Origin: Hafnia paralvei ATCC 29927
GTDB lineage: Bacteria > Pseudomonadota > Gammaproteobacteria > Enterobacterales > Enterobacteriaceae
Length of the DNA: 64,000 bases
Reading direction: 5' to 3'
Assembly: GCF_001655005.1 (NCBI RefSeq)
Contig: NZ_LXET01000059.1
Location: forward strand, 1-64,000
Shown here: piece after piece, positions 16,444-25,237 of the stretch
Position numbering within the stretch: the first letter of the stretch is position 1
Layout of the letters: every line of letters begins with the position of its first letter
The notes under the pieces: generated by a model
What the model was told of the DNA's origin: nothing
Databases searched by the model: none
Seen by the model: only the letters and a program-made list of their open reading frames with translations
Program-made: the position numbers and the translations under genes

Positions 16444-16809
16444 TCACATATAGTGTCCCCAGAGGATACTGACCCAAATAAATGCAGACAGCCACAGGGC
16501 AACAAAAACAGCGGCCGACCCCATATCTTTGGCACGACCGGAAAGCTCATGAAACTCAGAACCGATACGATCAACAACCGCCTCAATAGCGCTGTTAACA
16601 ATTTCCAAAATAACCACCAGCGTAACGCAGCCAATCAACAAGATGCGTTCTACAATAGTGACATCAAGCCATGCTGCAATCACAACAGCGACAATCATCA
16701 GCCCCAATTCTTGACGGAACGCTGCTTCATGTTTCCATGCCGCTTTCAATCCCTTTACCGAGTAACCGGCAGCTTTCACAATTCGAGTCAATCCGGTAGT
16801 ACTATTCAT
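16444..16809 (-). CDS. dgkA: diacylglycerol kinase DgkA
   Basis: A 121-residue trimeric inner-membrane kinase that phosphorylates diacylglycerol to phosphatidate, recycling lipid from membrane-derived oligosaccharide synthesis. Three membrane helices are visible. The family signature EIVNSAIEAVVDRIGSE (about residues 69-85) includes the catalytic Glu and metal-binding Glu. It is divergent from plsB, as in E. coli, but its usual neighbour lexA is about 10 kb away because of the inserted cit island. Confidence 0.96.
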   Translation of the reverse strand: MNSTTGLTRIVKAAGYSVKGLKAAWKHEAAFRQELGLMIVAVVIAAWLDVTIVERILLIGCVTLVVILEIVNSAIEAVVDRIGSEFHELSGRAKDMGSAAVFVALWLSAFIWVSILWGHYM

Positions 16810-16993
16810 TTTATTTCCATAAAAGATTTATAGGTATGTATCCTCGCAATTCGCGCTGCTGCTAATGCTGACGCAACGCGAAATATGACGGATATAGCAA
16901 TTTTAGCGACTTCTCATGCAATCATCACCACAGATCTCAACCAGTGTTTCTGGTATCCTTTCGGCGAATGGCTAACAAGAGGCTTTCTGTTTT

Positions 16994-19471
16994 ATGTCAG
17001 GTTGGCGTAAAGTTTACTATAAGTTATTGAATCTACCGCTAAAGCTGCTGGTCAAAAGTAAGGTAATCCCTTCAGAACCAGTAGCGGAGCTACGTTTAGA
17101 CACCACCCGTCCGGTGCTGTATGTCTTACCCTATAACTCAAAAGCGGATTTATTGACCTTCCGCGATCGCTGTTTGGCTCAGGACCTGCCTGATCCACTC
17201 GACGATAATGAAATTGACGGCACTATATTGCCACGCTACGTCTTCATTGACGATGGTCCGCGTGTATTCCGTTATTACGCGCCAAAGCAAGAATCCGTCA
17301 AACTGTTCCACGACTATTTGGACTTGCATCGCAACAACCCTGCACTGGATATCCAAATGATCCCGGTGTCGGTTATGTTTGGTCGCTCTCCTGGCCGCGA
17401 AGGCCACAATGGCGCGCCACAACTGCGTTTGCTCAATGGCGTTCAGAAATTCTTTGCCGTTATCTGGCTGGGACGCGACAGTTTTGTCCGTTTCTCAAAC
17501 GTAGTCTCACTGCGTTATATGGCAGATGAGCACGGCACTGACCAAACCATCGCGCAAAAACTGGCGCGCGTGGCGCGTATGCATTTCTCTCGCCAACGCT
17601 TAGCTGCCGTAGGCCCAAGCCTACCGGATCGTCAGGCGCTGTTTAATAAACTGCTCTCATCCAAAGCGATTGAAAAAGCGGTTGAAGATGAAGCGCGCAG
17701 CAAGAAAATCTCTCGTGAAAAGGCTCAGCAAAACGCCGTGGCCTTGATGGAAGAGATTGCGGCGAACTTTACCTATGAAGCCGTACGCTTATCAGACCGC
17801 GTGCTGAGCTGGACGTGGAACCGTCTGTATCAAGGGATCAACGTTCACAATGCCGAGCGTGTACGTAAGCTTGCGCAAGACGGCCACGAAATCGTTTATG
17901 TGCCTTGCCATCGCAGCCACATGGACTATCTGTTGCTGTCATACGTCCTCTACCACCAAGGCTTGGTTCCACCGCATATCGCGGCAGGGATAAACCTGAA
18001 TTTCTGGCCTGCAGGGCCGATTTTCCGCCGCTTAGGTGCGTTCTTTATTCGTCGTACGTTTAAAGGCAACAAACTCTATTCCACCGTATTTCGTGAATAT
18101 CTCGGCGAGCTGTTTAGCCGTGGTTATTCCGTTGAATACTTTATGGAAGGTGGTCGCTCACGAACCGGGCGTCTGCTTGAACCGAAAACCGGTACTCTGG
18201 CAATGACCATTCAAGCCATGCTACGCGGTGGAAAACGTCCAATCACGCTGGTTCCGGTATATATCGGCTATGAGCATGTGATGGAAGTGGCAACCTATGC
18301 CAAAGAGCTGCGCGGAGCAACCAAAGAAAAAGAAAGCCTGATTCAAATGGTTCGCGGACTGCGTAAGCTGCGCAACCTAGGACAGGGCTATGTGAACTTT
18401 GGTGAGCCAATTCCGATTAACAACTGGTTAAATCAGCATGTTCCTGAATGGCGTGAATCAATCGATCCCATTGAAGCGCAGCGCCCTAGCTGGCTGACCC
18501 CGACGGTTAACGCGATTGCGAATACCGTGATGGTGAACATCAACAAGTCGGCAGCAGCTAATGCGATGAACCTGTGTTCAACCGCATTACTCGCTTCACG
18601 CCAGCGTGCATTAACTCGCGAGCAGCTGCTAGAGCAGTTGGATTGCTATCTGCAATTGCTGCGTAACGCACCTTACGCTGAAGATGCGACGACGCCAAAT
18701 CAAACGCCTGAAGAGTTGCTGCAACACGCACTACAGATGGGCAAGTTTGAAGTGGAAAAAGATAACATCGGTGAACTCATCATACTGCCACGTGAGCAGG
18801 CCGTATTGATGACTTACTATCGCAACAACATTCAGCACATGCTAGTGCTGCCGTCGCTGATTGCAAATATGGTGATGAACCATAACCGCATTTCGCGCAC
18901 GGAGCTGCTGCGTCAGGTCGATCTGCTGTATCCAATGCTGAAAGAAGAACTGTTCTTACATCATGATCGCAGTGATTTACCGCAGGTTATTGAGCCGATT
19001 ATCACCGAGCTATGCCGTCAGCAGTTGATCTGCGCCAAAAGCGATGAACTGGTGATGAATCCGGGCCGCATTCGTACCCTACAGCTGTTAGCTGCAGGCG
19101 TACGCGAAACGCTGCAGCGTTATGCGATTACCTTCTCCCTGCTCAGTGCAAACCCAAGCATCAGTCGTGGAGCACTAGAGAAAGAGAGCCGTATTATGGC
19201 GCAGCGTTTATCGGTACTGCACGGTATCAATGCACCGGAGTTCTTCGATAAAGCGGTATTTGCAACGTTGGTGGGAACCTTGCGTTCCGAAGGTTATATC
19301 AACGACGTTGGCGATGCGATACCCGAACACACGATGGAAATTTATAATCTGCTGAGCGCAATGATTACACCAGAGATTAAGCTCACCATCGAAAGCGTCA
19401 GCGCACCAGAGATAGAAACCTTACCTCCTGCGCAAACAGAAGCAGTGAAAGAAGAAGAGAAAGACGATTAA
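16994..19471 (+). CDS. plsB: glycerol-3-phosphate acyltransferase PlsB
   Basis: An 825-residue inner-membrane enzyme that transfers an acyl group from acyl-ACP or acyl-CoA to position 1 of glycerol-3-phosphate, the first step of phospholipid synthesis. The catalytic HX4D box HRSHMD is near residue 306, followed by GINLNFWPAGPIFRRLGAFF, FMEGGRSRTGR (substrate-binding block III) and VPVYIGYE (block IV). The length is near that of E. coli (807); the extra residues are in an acidic C-terminal tail. AAGAGG lies upstream of the start. Product flows to PlsC, encoded at 47.4 kb. Confidence 0.96.
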   Translation: MSGWRKVYYKLLNLPLKLLVKSKVIPSEPVAELRLDTTRPVLYVLPYNSKADLLTFRDRCLAQDLPDPLDDNEIDGTILPRYVFIDDGPRVFRYYAPKQESVKLFHDYLDLHRNNPALDIQMIPVSVMFGRSPGREGHNGAPQLRLLNGVQKFFAVIWLGRDSFVRFSNVVSLRYMADEHGTDQTIAQKLARVARMHFSRQRLAAVGPSLPDRQALFNKLLSSKAIEKAVEDEARSKKISREKAQQNAVALMEEIAANFTYEAVRLSDRVLSWTWNRLYQGINVHNAERVRKLAQDGHEIVYVPCHRSHMDYLLLSYVLYHQGLVPPHIAAGINLNFWPAGPIFRRLGAFFIRRTFKGNKLYSTVFREYLGELFSRGYSVEYFMEGGRSRTGRLLEPKTGTLAMTIQAMLRGGKRPITLVPVYIGYEHVMEVATYAKELRGATKEKESLIQMVRGLRKLRNLGQGYVNFGEPIPINNWLNQHVPEWRESIDPIEAQRPSWLTPTVNAIANTVMVNINKSAAANAMNLCSTALLASRQRALTREQLLEQLDCYLQLLRNAPYAEDATTPNQTPEELLQHALQMGKFEVEKDNIGELIILPREQAVLMTYYRNNIQHMLVLPSLIANMVMNHNRISRTELLRQVDLLYPMLKEELFLHHDRSDLPQVIEPIITELCRQQLICAKSDELVMNPGRIRTLQLLAAGVRETLQRYAITFSLLSANPSISRGALEKESRIMAQRLSVLHGINAPEFFDKAVFATLVGTLRSEGYINDVGDAIPEHTMEIYNLLSAMITPEIKLTIESVSAPEIETLPPAQTEAVKEEEKDD

Positions 19472-19492
19472 CCGATCGTCGATCTTCGATAT

Positions 19493-19520
19493 AAAAAAGG
19501 CGCCCATAGGCGCCTTTTTT
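19493..19520. terminator. bidirectional terminator, plsB and ubiA
   Basis: A perfect 12-bp stem AAAAAAGGCGCC/GGCGCCTTTTTT with loop CATA lies between convergent genes, giving T-runs on both strands. Confidence 0.9.
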
Positions 19521-19542
19521 ATACATGCATGTCACGGCGTAT

Positions 19543-20400
19543 TTACGACCAAATCGAAAGTACAATACCGATAAACAGCACTAAACCCGCATAGTTGTTA
19601 TTGAGGAAGGCCTGAAAACATGGCATACGTTCGCGCTGTGCAATCAGCTTTTGCTGGTGGATAAACAGCGCGCCCGCCAGCAGAATCCCCCAATAATAAG
19701 CACCGCTTAGCTGGTTGAGATAACCAATCCACACCATCAACAAGAGCGTCGCCAGCTGCAGTAGACCAATAATCAGCTTGTCGAAACGACCAAACAGGAT
19801 CGCCGTCGATTTAATACCGATTTTCAGGTCATCATCTCTATCAACCATCGCATATTGGGTGTCATAGGCAACTGTCCAGCAAATATTCGCCAAGAACAAC
19901 AGCCAGCAGCTCAGAGGCAAACTCTCGCTAACGGCGGCATACGCCATTGGAATTGACCAGCCAAACGCCATGCCCAATACCACCTGCGGCAAATGAGTAA
20001 ACCGTTTCATAAACGGGTAAACCCATGCCAGCGCCAACCCAGCAACCGATAGCCAGATCGTCATCGCATTCAGCGTTAAAACCAGCCCAAAAGAGATCAG
20101 CACCAGAATGACAAATAAGGCTTTACTCTCTTTTTCCGTCACCGCCCCACTGGGAAGTGGACGCTGCGCGGTGCGTTTTACATGCCCATCGACACGTCGA
20201 TCGGCAAAATCATTGACCACACAGCCAGCCGCTCGCATGAAAAATACGCCCAGCGTAAAGACCACCAACAGCTTCAGACTGGGAACTTGACCACCCGCCA
20301 GCCACAGTGCCCAATATGTTGGCCAGAGCAATAACAGCGAACCAATCGGCTTATCAATTCTCATCAGGCGACAATAGGCCTGCCACTTGGTTTGAGTCAC
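19543..20400 (-). CDS. ubiA: 4-hydroxybenzoate octaprenyltransferase UbiA
   Basis: A 285-residue membrane prenyltransferase that joins 4-hydroxybenzoate to octaprenyl diphosphate in ubiquinone synthesis. Two Asp-rich motifs that bind Mg-diphosphate are visible: NDFADRRVDGHVKRT (about 65-80) and DTQYAMVDRDDDLKIGIKST (about 190-210). About nine membrane segments. The start codon is GTG at 20400 with a strong GGAGGG seven bases upstream. It follows ubiC after 36 bases, forming the ubiCA operon. Confidence 0.95.
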   Translation of the reverse strand: MTQTKWQAYCRLMRIDKPIGSLLLLWPTYWALWLAGGQVPSLKLLVVFTLGVFFMRAAGCVVNDFADRRVDGHVKRTAQRPLPSGAVTEKESKALFVILVLISFGLVLTLNAMTIWLSVAGLALAWVYPFMKRFTHLPQVVLGMAFGWSIPMAYAAVSESLPLSCWLLFLANICWTVAYDTQYAMVDRDDDLKIGIKSTAILFGRFDKLIIGLLQLATLLLMVWIGYLNQLSGAYYWGILLAGALFIHQQKLIAQRERMPCFQAFLNNNYAGLVLFIGIVLSIWS

Positions 20401-20436
20401 GAATCCCTCCAGTCATTCATTCCAATGATGACGACA

Positions 20437-20952
20437 CTACAATTCATTATTAACACCATACAACGGAGACTCAGACAAAAAAAGTTCGGTTAACAACAAA
20501 GGTTTACCTGATAAACGTAAACGGCTACGTCGCGCCCACAACTCACCCTGCTCACCAACCTGAATAAAATCACGCGTCAGCTCTGCGGCCTTGAACAAAT
20601 AACGACCCAGAGGAACCGTACCGAGCGTGAGCAAGGAAGCCTCTTCCCCCGTCAATGAGGTTTCAGGTATGAGTGTGCGACCAAATAGCCAAGGCACATT
20701 ATCACCACACAATAAAACCTCGCGTAGCCAAAAGCGCTCACAATCAGGAAGCTGGGTGAGTTCCTCACCTAAAGAGTCTACGCCGATAAAGCCTTCGCGC
20801 TGCGGAACGATGGTGACTTTGCCACAGTGGCGTTCAAAACGAGCGGTCATAGACTGGCATTCCCCCAGCCAGCTCTGCTGCGTCGCAGTTAAACTGACGT
20901 CATGGATAAGGTGCCAATGAGTTACGTCCAACGACGGATGACGGTCTGTCAT
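20437..20952 (-). CDS. ubiC: chorismate lyase UbiC
   Basis: A 171-residue cytosolic enzyme that cleaves chorismate to 4-hydroxybenzoate and pyruvate, committing it to ubiquinone. Seen are FWLREVLLCGDNVPWLFGRT and GRYLFKAAELTRDF, then RRSRLRLSGKPLLLTELFL at the C-terminus with the active-site Glu, all as in E. coli UbiC (165 residues). I chose the ATG at 20952 because GGAG lies eight bases upstream and the length fits; an upstream in-frame ATG (21015) would add 21 residues without family match. Confidence 0.93.
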   Translation of the reverse strand: MTDRHPSLDVTHWHLIHDVSLTATQQSWLGECQSMTARFERHCGKVTIVPQREGFIGVDSLGEELTQLPDCERFWLREVLLCGDNVPWLFGRTLIPETSLTGEEASLLTLGTVPLGRYLFKAAELTRDFIQVGEQGELWARRSRLRLSGKPLLLTELFLSESPLYGVNNEL

Positions 20953-21103
20953 TCCGGTGACTCCAAAACTGAAAATAGCGCCAGCCCTCGCCCACGCTGA
21001 AAATTGGATGGCCATTGTAACTCAGTTTACGCTGTGTAGGCAGAGCAGTAGCAATAGATGATCAGTTTGATAACAATTGCAGGATTGGATTCAGCTGAAA
21101 AAC

Positions 21104-21129
21104 AAAAAAGGGTGCCCCAAAGGACACCC
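21104..21129 (-). terminator. terminator of the malK-lamB-malM operon
   Basis: On the minus strand GGGTG and CACCC arms (21125-21129 with 21110-21114) enclose a partly paired TCC/GGG loop and are followed by TTTTTTG. Confidence 0.75.
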
Positions 21130-21159
21130 AGTCAAAGAGCCAGCTTCCGCAGCGTGGGT

Positions 21160-22119
21160 TTACCCCTTGCCTTTCACACTACGGATAAAGGTTTCACGGG
21201 CAGTGGTCGAACCTAATTGTTCCGCTTCATTCATCAGTTTCAATGCCTTATCAATATCCCCGGCCTTAACGGCAGCACGAATACCGCTATTGAAATACTC
21301 ATCAGTGTCTTTAAGCATTGGCTGTGCCGGCTTAGCAGGAGCGGCTATCGGCGTTGAAACAGGTACGCTGGAGCCTACGACGACCGGCTGTTCTTTTGGT
21401 GCCATCGGCAAGATCCCACCGATCATCACGTTGCCGGTGTTTTGCTCTGCTTTCACTTTGATCTTGATCGTGCCAGTAGACTGATGGATCGCGATCGGAT
21501 CGGGAATGTTGGGTACTGCATTGCCAACGCCAGCGGCATAGGCTTTAGCCGGATCAACCATCTGTGTTGTTTTTGCCAGATCCTGAGACGTGGTGTAGAT
21601 GACCAGATAGATCTGCTTTTGGCCCAAAGCTGGCGTCAGTTTTAATGTACCTTCCAAGCGATCGCCGCTCATGACACCCGGTTGCTGATAGCTGAAATAG
21701 CTGCTGGGATAAAACGCCGCGGGACGCATATTTTCGTCCAGAACCATCACACTTGGCGCATACACTTTCTTGGCGTCCACTAAACTACTGATCGTTATTT
21801 CTAGCGATCCGCGATCGGCAGGCAGAGTAAACGCGCCGACAGCACCTTGAATATCACCAACGTGCAGTTGCGCACTGCTGCCGTTAAGCAGTGCCGTTTT
21901 GGTTACCGGTGGAACCAGTGGCTCCCATGGCAATTGTTGCAGCGTTGAGGTTGGGATAGCTGGAGCCGTCGCAACGTTTGCAGGCTGGATAGTGCTATCA
22001 GCCTGAGCGCTGAGCGGCATTGCACTGAACATAGCTACGGCGACGCTCAAAGCGACGATATTTTTTGTCATGACAGCTTTGATTTTATTATTCATTTTGC
22101 TTTTCATTTTATTTTTCAT
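21160..22119 (-). CDS. malM: maltose operon periplasmic protein MalM
   Basis: A 319-residue exported protein of the maltose regulon; its precise role is unsettled. Family stretches include FYPSSYFSYQQPGVMSGDRL, LTPALGQKQIYLVIYTTSQDL, VDPAKAYAAGVGNAVPNIPD and the C-terminal ALKLMNEAEQLGSTTARETF. The signal peptide is unusual, with a long basic start containing four Met residues (1, 5, 9 and 17) before the hydrophobic core, so several starts are possible; the first has a GGGG-rich site seven bases upstream. A Pro/Ala-rich linker lies at about 245-270. It is last in malK-lamB-malM. Confidence 0.93.
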   Translation of the reverse strand: MKNKMKSKMNNKIKAVMTKNIVALSVAVAMFSAMPLSAQADSTIQPANVATAPAIPTSTLQQLPWEPLVPPVTKTALLNGSSAQLHVGDIQGAVGAFTLPADRGSLEITISSLVDAKKVYAPSVMVLDENMRPAAFYPSSYFSYQQPGVMSGDRLEGTLKLTPALGQKQIYLVIYTTSQDLAKTTQMVDPAKAYAAGVGNAVPNIPDPIAIHQSTGTIKIKVKAEQNTGNVMIGGILPMAPKEQPVVVGSSVPVSTPIAAPAKPAQPMLKDTDEYFNSGIRAAVKAGDIDKALKLMNEAEQLGSTTARETFIRSVKGKG

Positions 22120-22183
22120 TGTAGAACCCCACCTAGAGATGGCTCGGCAACAGTGGCAAGAACGTCGCCGACCCCAATGAAGT

Positions 22184-22204
22184 GCGGCGGAATAATTCCG
22201 CCGC
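22184..22204 (-). repeat. GC-rich hairpin between lamB and malM
   Basis: Exact 9-bp arms GCGGCGGAA and TTCCGCCGC with a 3-base loop, 14 bases past the lamB stop. No T-run follows, so it is more likely a message-stabilising or processing hairpin that favours high lamB expression over malM. Confidence 0.6.
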
Positions 22205-22217
22205 CGTCAAACAACTG

Positions 22218-23516
22218 TTACCACCAAACTTCCATCTGTGCGCCGAAGGTGACTTCATCGTCATTTCCGCGGCTGAACTTATGGGTATTGTTATCGTTGT
22301 ACGCGACGCCGTCGCTATAACCCGTGTCATCTTTCGTGGCGTAGCCCCATTTCTCATCCCATTTAGCGTAGGTTGCAAACAGTCGAATGGCTGGACGAGA
22401 CCAAATACTGTCACCCGCCTGCCATTGCTGTGCCAACGTCACTTTATACTGGTTGTTATTGTCGCCAGTACGCTGAGATTTCACGTTGTCATAGCCAAAT
22501 TCCAGCAGGGTGCTCATGATTGGCGTCCATTTGTACATCGGGCGAATACCTGCGGTGTACCATGTGGTGCCATTCTTATCATCGCGGTCAATGTCTTGAT
22601 ACATCCCTACGTACATCAGCGCCCACTTGTCGTTGAAGTCGATGCCGCCGTGGTCAAGAATTCGGATCATGTGGCCATTGTTATTGATGCTGGAACCTTC
22701 AGAGTGACCTGAGTTATTTGAGGTCATAGAATCGGTAGCATACTGAACCACGAATTTGTTAAAGCCGCTGTAGATCGCCTGAGTATGCTCTGCCGTCAGC
22801 ATCACGCCATCTTTCGAGGCATCTTTCGCACGATGATAACCATCGGTCAGATTAGAACGACCGTAGTCAAAACCTAATTCCAGCGTACCACCAGGGTTAG
22901 TCTCCAAGCCGGCTAAACGCACGTCATACACATCGTTCGCGGTATCTTTAATCAGATCACGTTGCTCCTGAGAGCTGAAACCATTAGAGCCACCGGTTTC
23001 GGTATTGCGCGTTGCAGCCACAGACAATTTACCGAAGCCCAAGTCGATATTCTCTAAACCCGCACCTGGACCAGAGATATCCCAATAGTAGAAGTCGATC
23101 ATGTGAACGTCATGGCGCTGATAGAAGCGTTTACCTGCCCACAGCGTAGAGCCCGGAGCCCACTCAATAACGTTTTTAGCCTGAATATTGGCTTCACGGA
23201 AGGCCGGATCTGTCGCTTCCCAGTCATTGGTCTGTTGCACGGAATACGCAACGTTGGTGTCAAAATAGAAGCTCTTGTCACCGTCTTTCCACAGCTCCTG
23301 ACCCAACTTTAATTCCGCGTAAGTCTCACATTCGTTACCCAAACGGTATTTGCTCTGAGCGCCTGTCGCTTTGAAACATTGCTGCTCGCCGCCGCTTGCG
23401 GTCCAACCGATACCTGAACGTGCGTAACCATGGAAATCTACAGCCAGTGCCTGTGTTGACAGCACCGCACTCGCAACAGCCAGTGCTAAAGGTACCTTGC
23501 GCAAAGTCATCATCAT
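22218..23516 (-). CDS. lamB: maltoporin LamB
   Basis: An outer-membrane trimeric 18-strand porin for maltodextrins and, in E. coli, the lambda receptor. A signal peptide (about residues 1-25, cleaved after QALA) is followed by VDFHGYARSGIGWTASGGEQ. Further blocks match E. coli: KRFYQRHDVHMIDFYYWDIS, YATDSMTSNNSGHSEGSSIN, ITLAQQWQAGDSIWSRPAIR-like and the terminal EVWW. Three ATG codons in a row begin the frame (23516, 23513, 23510); AGGAG lies only one base from the first but seven from the third, so the third may be used in practice. I give the first by homology. It is the middle gene of malK-lamB-malM. Confidence 0.95.
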   Translation of the reverse strand: MMMTLRKVPLALAVASAVLSTQALAVDFHGYARSGIGWTASGGEQQCFKATGAQSKYRLGNECETYAELKLGQELWKDGDKSFYFDTNVAYSVQQTNDWEATDPAFREANIQAKNVIEWAPGSTLWAGKRFYQRHDVHMIDFYYWDISGPGAGLENIDLGFGKLSVAATRNTETGGSNGFSSQEQRDLIKDTANDVYDVRLAGLETNPGGTLELGFDYGRSNLTDGYHRAKDASKDGVMLTAEHTQAIYSGFNKFVVQYATDSMTSNNSGHSEGSSINNNGHMIRILDHGGIDFNDKWALMYVGMYQDIDRDDKNGTTWYTAGIRPMYKWTPIMSTLLEFGYDNVKSQRTGDNNNQYKVTLAQQWQAGDSIWSRPAIRLFATYAKWDEKWGYATKDDTGYSDGVAYNDNNTHKFSRGNDDEVTFGAQMEVWW

Positions 23517-23616
23517 TCTCCTGATAGGGTTGCCTGACGGCATAAAGTTATAAGTGTTCTCTATCTAACGTTTTCTCACTCAACACATTGTTAACTAACA
23601 ACTCTCTAACCAAGAG

Positions 23617-24726
23617 CTAGACACCTAGCTCTTTATGCAGCCGTCGGCAGGCGACACCGTCTTCTCGGAATAGATGACAGCGTTCAGGTGGCAAGCCAAT
23701 GGCAAATTTGGCGCCCTCATCAACCAACACCACGTCGTTCTGGCGATAGACAAGGTTTTGACGAATAGCGGGAATTTGAATGTGGATTTGAGTTTCATTG
23801 CCTAACTGCTCGACTACTTGAACGTCACCTTCAAGAGTGACTTCGGCGTCATGGCTTGGCAGTAAATGCTCAGGACGGATACCCAGAGACAGGTTGCTCC
23901 CCACCTGTACATTCGTTCCTTCCACGGGTAACCAAACCTGCTGGCGATTAGGTAACTCAATTTGCACACGCTGCGGCTCAGCGGCGGTGACTTTAACCGG
24001 TAGGAAATTCATTTTTGGCGAGCCGATAAAGCCCGCCACAAATCGGTTAGCCGGATAGTGATAAAGCTCTAAAGGCTTGCCGATCTGCGCTACGCTACCG
24101 CCGTCGAGAACAACGATTTTGTCAGCCAACGTCATGGCTTCGACCTGATCGTGGGTGACATAAATCATGGTGCGTTCTAAACGCTTATGCAGGCGTGAAA
24201 TCTCGATGCGCATTTGTACGCGTAGAGCGGCATCCAGGTTGGATAGCGGTTCATCCAGCAGGAATACGTCTGGCTCAGCCACTAACGTACGTCCAATCGC
24301 CACACGCTGACGCTGCCCGCCAGAAAGCGCTTTAGGACGACGATCTAGAAGATGTGCCAATTGCAGAACTTCAGAGACTTGATTAACGCGTTGGGTAATT
24401 TCCGCTTTTTTCGTACCTGCCAGCTTGAGGCCGAATGACATGTTATCGGCCACAGAGAGATGCGGGTAAAGTGCATAGGATTGGAATACCATACCGATGC
24501 CACGCTCTGCCGGAGGCACTTCATTCATGCGTTTGCCGCCGATGAGTAATTCGCCGGAAGTGATATCTTCTAAACCAGCAATCATGCGCAGCAACGTCGA
24601 TTTGCCGCAGCCTGATGGCCCAACAAACACCACAAATTCGCCGTCCTGAATCTCAAGGTTCACGTCTTTAGAAATAACGACGTCTCCGTAAGCCTTATAT
24701 ACGTTGCGCAGTGCTACGCTCGCCAT
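23617..24726 (-). CDS. malK: maltose ABC transporter ATPase MalK
   Basis: A 369-residue ATPase of the MalFGK2 importer. The nucleotide-binding domain shows Walker A GPSGCGKST (36-44), signature LSGGQRQRVAIGR, Walker B VFLLDEPLSNLD and the switch His in MIYVTHDQVEA. The C-terminal regulatory domain (about 240-369), which in E. coli binds MalT and EIIA-Glc for inducer exclusion, contains GFIGSPKMNFLPVKV and LGIRPEHLLPS. AGGAG lies upstream of the start. It is first in malK-lamB-malM and faces malE. Confidence 0.97.
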   Translation of the reverse strand: MASVALRNVYKAYGDVVISKDVNLEIQDGEFVVFVGPSGCGKSTLLRMIAGLEDITSGELLIGGKRMNEVPPAERGIGMVFQSYALYPHLSVADNMSFGLKLAGTKKAEITQRVNQVSEVLQLAHLLDRRPKALSGGQRQRVAIGRTLVAEPDVFLLDEPLSNLDAALRVQMRIEISRLHKRLERTMIYVTHDQVEAMTLADKIVVLDGGSVAQIGKPLELYHYPANRFVAGFIGSPKMNFLPVKVTAAEPQRVQIELPNRQQVWLPVEGTNVQVGSNLSLGIRPEHLLPSHDAEVTLEGDVQVVEQLGNETQIHIQIPAIRQNLVYRQNDVVLVDEGAKFAIGLPPERCHLFREDGVACRRLHKELGV

Positions 24727-24888
24727 GCGTTACTCCTGTCTATCACTCGCTAAAAAGGTCCACTAACGCGGCATCTCACACTGGCCTAATCCGTAGCCAT
24801 GCGTTTTCAGCAGATGCGCCTTATCGATTGCTGCCGATAGTGCGTGAGAAGCAAGCAAGCGTAATCATCCGTAACAAGGTTTTTCATG

Positions 24889-24898
24889 GGGGAGGAGA
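24889..24898 (+). promoter_or_regulatory. MalT-box-like site near malK
   Basis: GGGGAGGAGA matches the MalT box consensus GGGGA(T/G)GAGG at 9 of 10 positions. A second overlapping GGATGA core follows at 24904-24909 and an inverted one at 24864-24869 (GGATGA on the minus strand). MalT is the maltotriose-dependent activator; its gene is not in the window. Confidence 0.7.
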
Positions 24899-24987
24899 TG
24901 GGAGGATGAGAGGGAATGGCTAATAATGAAAAGTTCATACCTTTCAGTGAATTCGTGATCCTGCTAGCAAAAATAACCCTGCGATTT

Positions 24988-25003
24988 TGTGCCTACATCC
25001 ACA
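24988..25003. promoter_or_regulatory. CRP-like site, malE-malK region
   Basis: TGTGCCTACATCCACA matches TGTGA-N6-TCACA at 8 of 10 positions. Multiple CRP sites between divergent MalT boxes are the known E. coli malEp-malKp layout. Confidence 0.6.
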
Positions 25004-25016
25004 GAATAGGCGGTAG

Positions 25017-25032
25017 TGTTAACCAGATCACA
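25017..25032. promoter_or_regulatory. CRP-like site 2, malE-malK region
   Basis: TGTTAACCAGATCACA; on the minus strand TGTGA-TCTGGT-TAACA, 9 of 10 conserved positions. It lies in the centre of the 511-base malK-malE gap. Confidence 0.7.
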
Positions 25033-25057
25033 AGAAACCCTCTAGGGGCGTAGAGGG

Positions 25058-25067
25058 GGGGAGGATG
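25058..25067 (+). promoter_or_regulatory. MalT-box-like site near malE
   Basis: GGGGAGGATG matches the MalT box at 9 of 10 positions, within the G-rich run 25055-25064, about 170 bases before malE. The rest of the 511-base gap (24727-25237) has no gene. Confidence 0.7.
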
Positions 25068-25237
25068 AGAAGCAATCTCGTGTAATAGAGTATGGCACTG
25101 CATCAGAAATCCCTTAACCATGGGGTCAAGCAACGAATTCGTGCTCTACGGCTTATCTGAACTGTTTTGCCTTCCTCGCAAAGCCGGACAGACATCAAAC
25201 TCATACCTCGACAGAACAGAACAAGAAGGATTGGATA

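Noticed and set aside
16375..16833. 152-codon plus-strand frame
   Set aside because: Antisense to dgkA, which has full family match.
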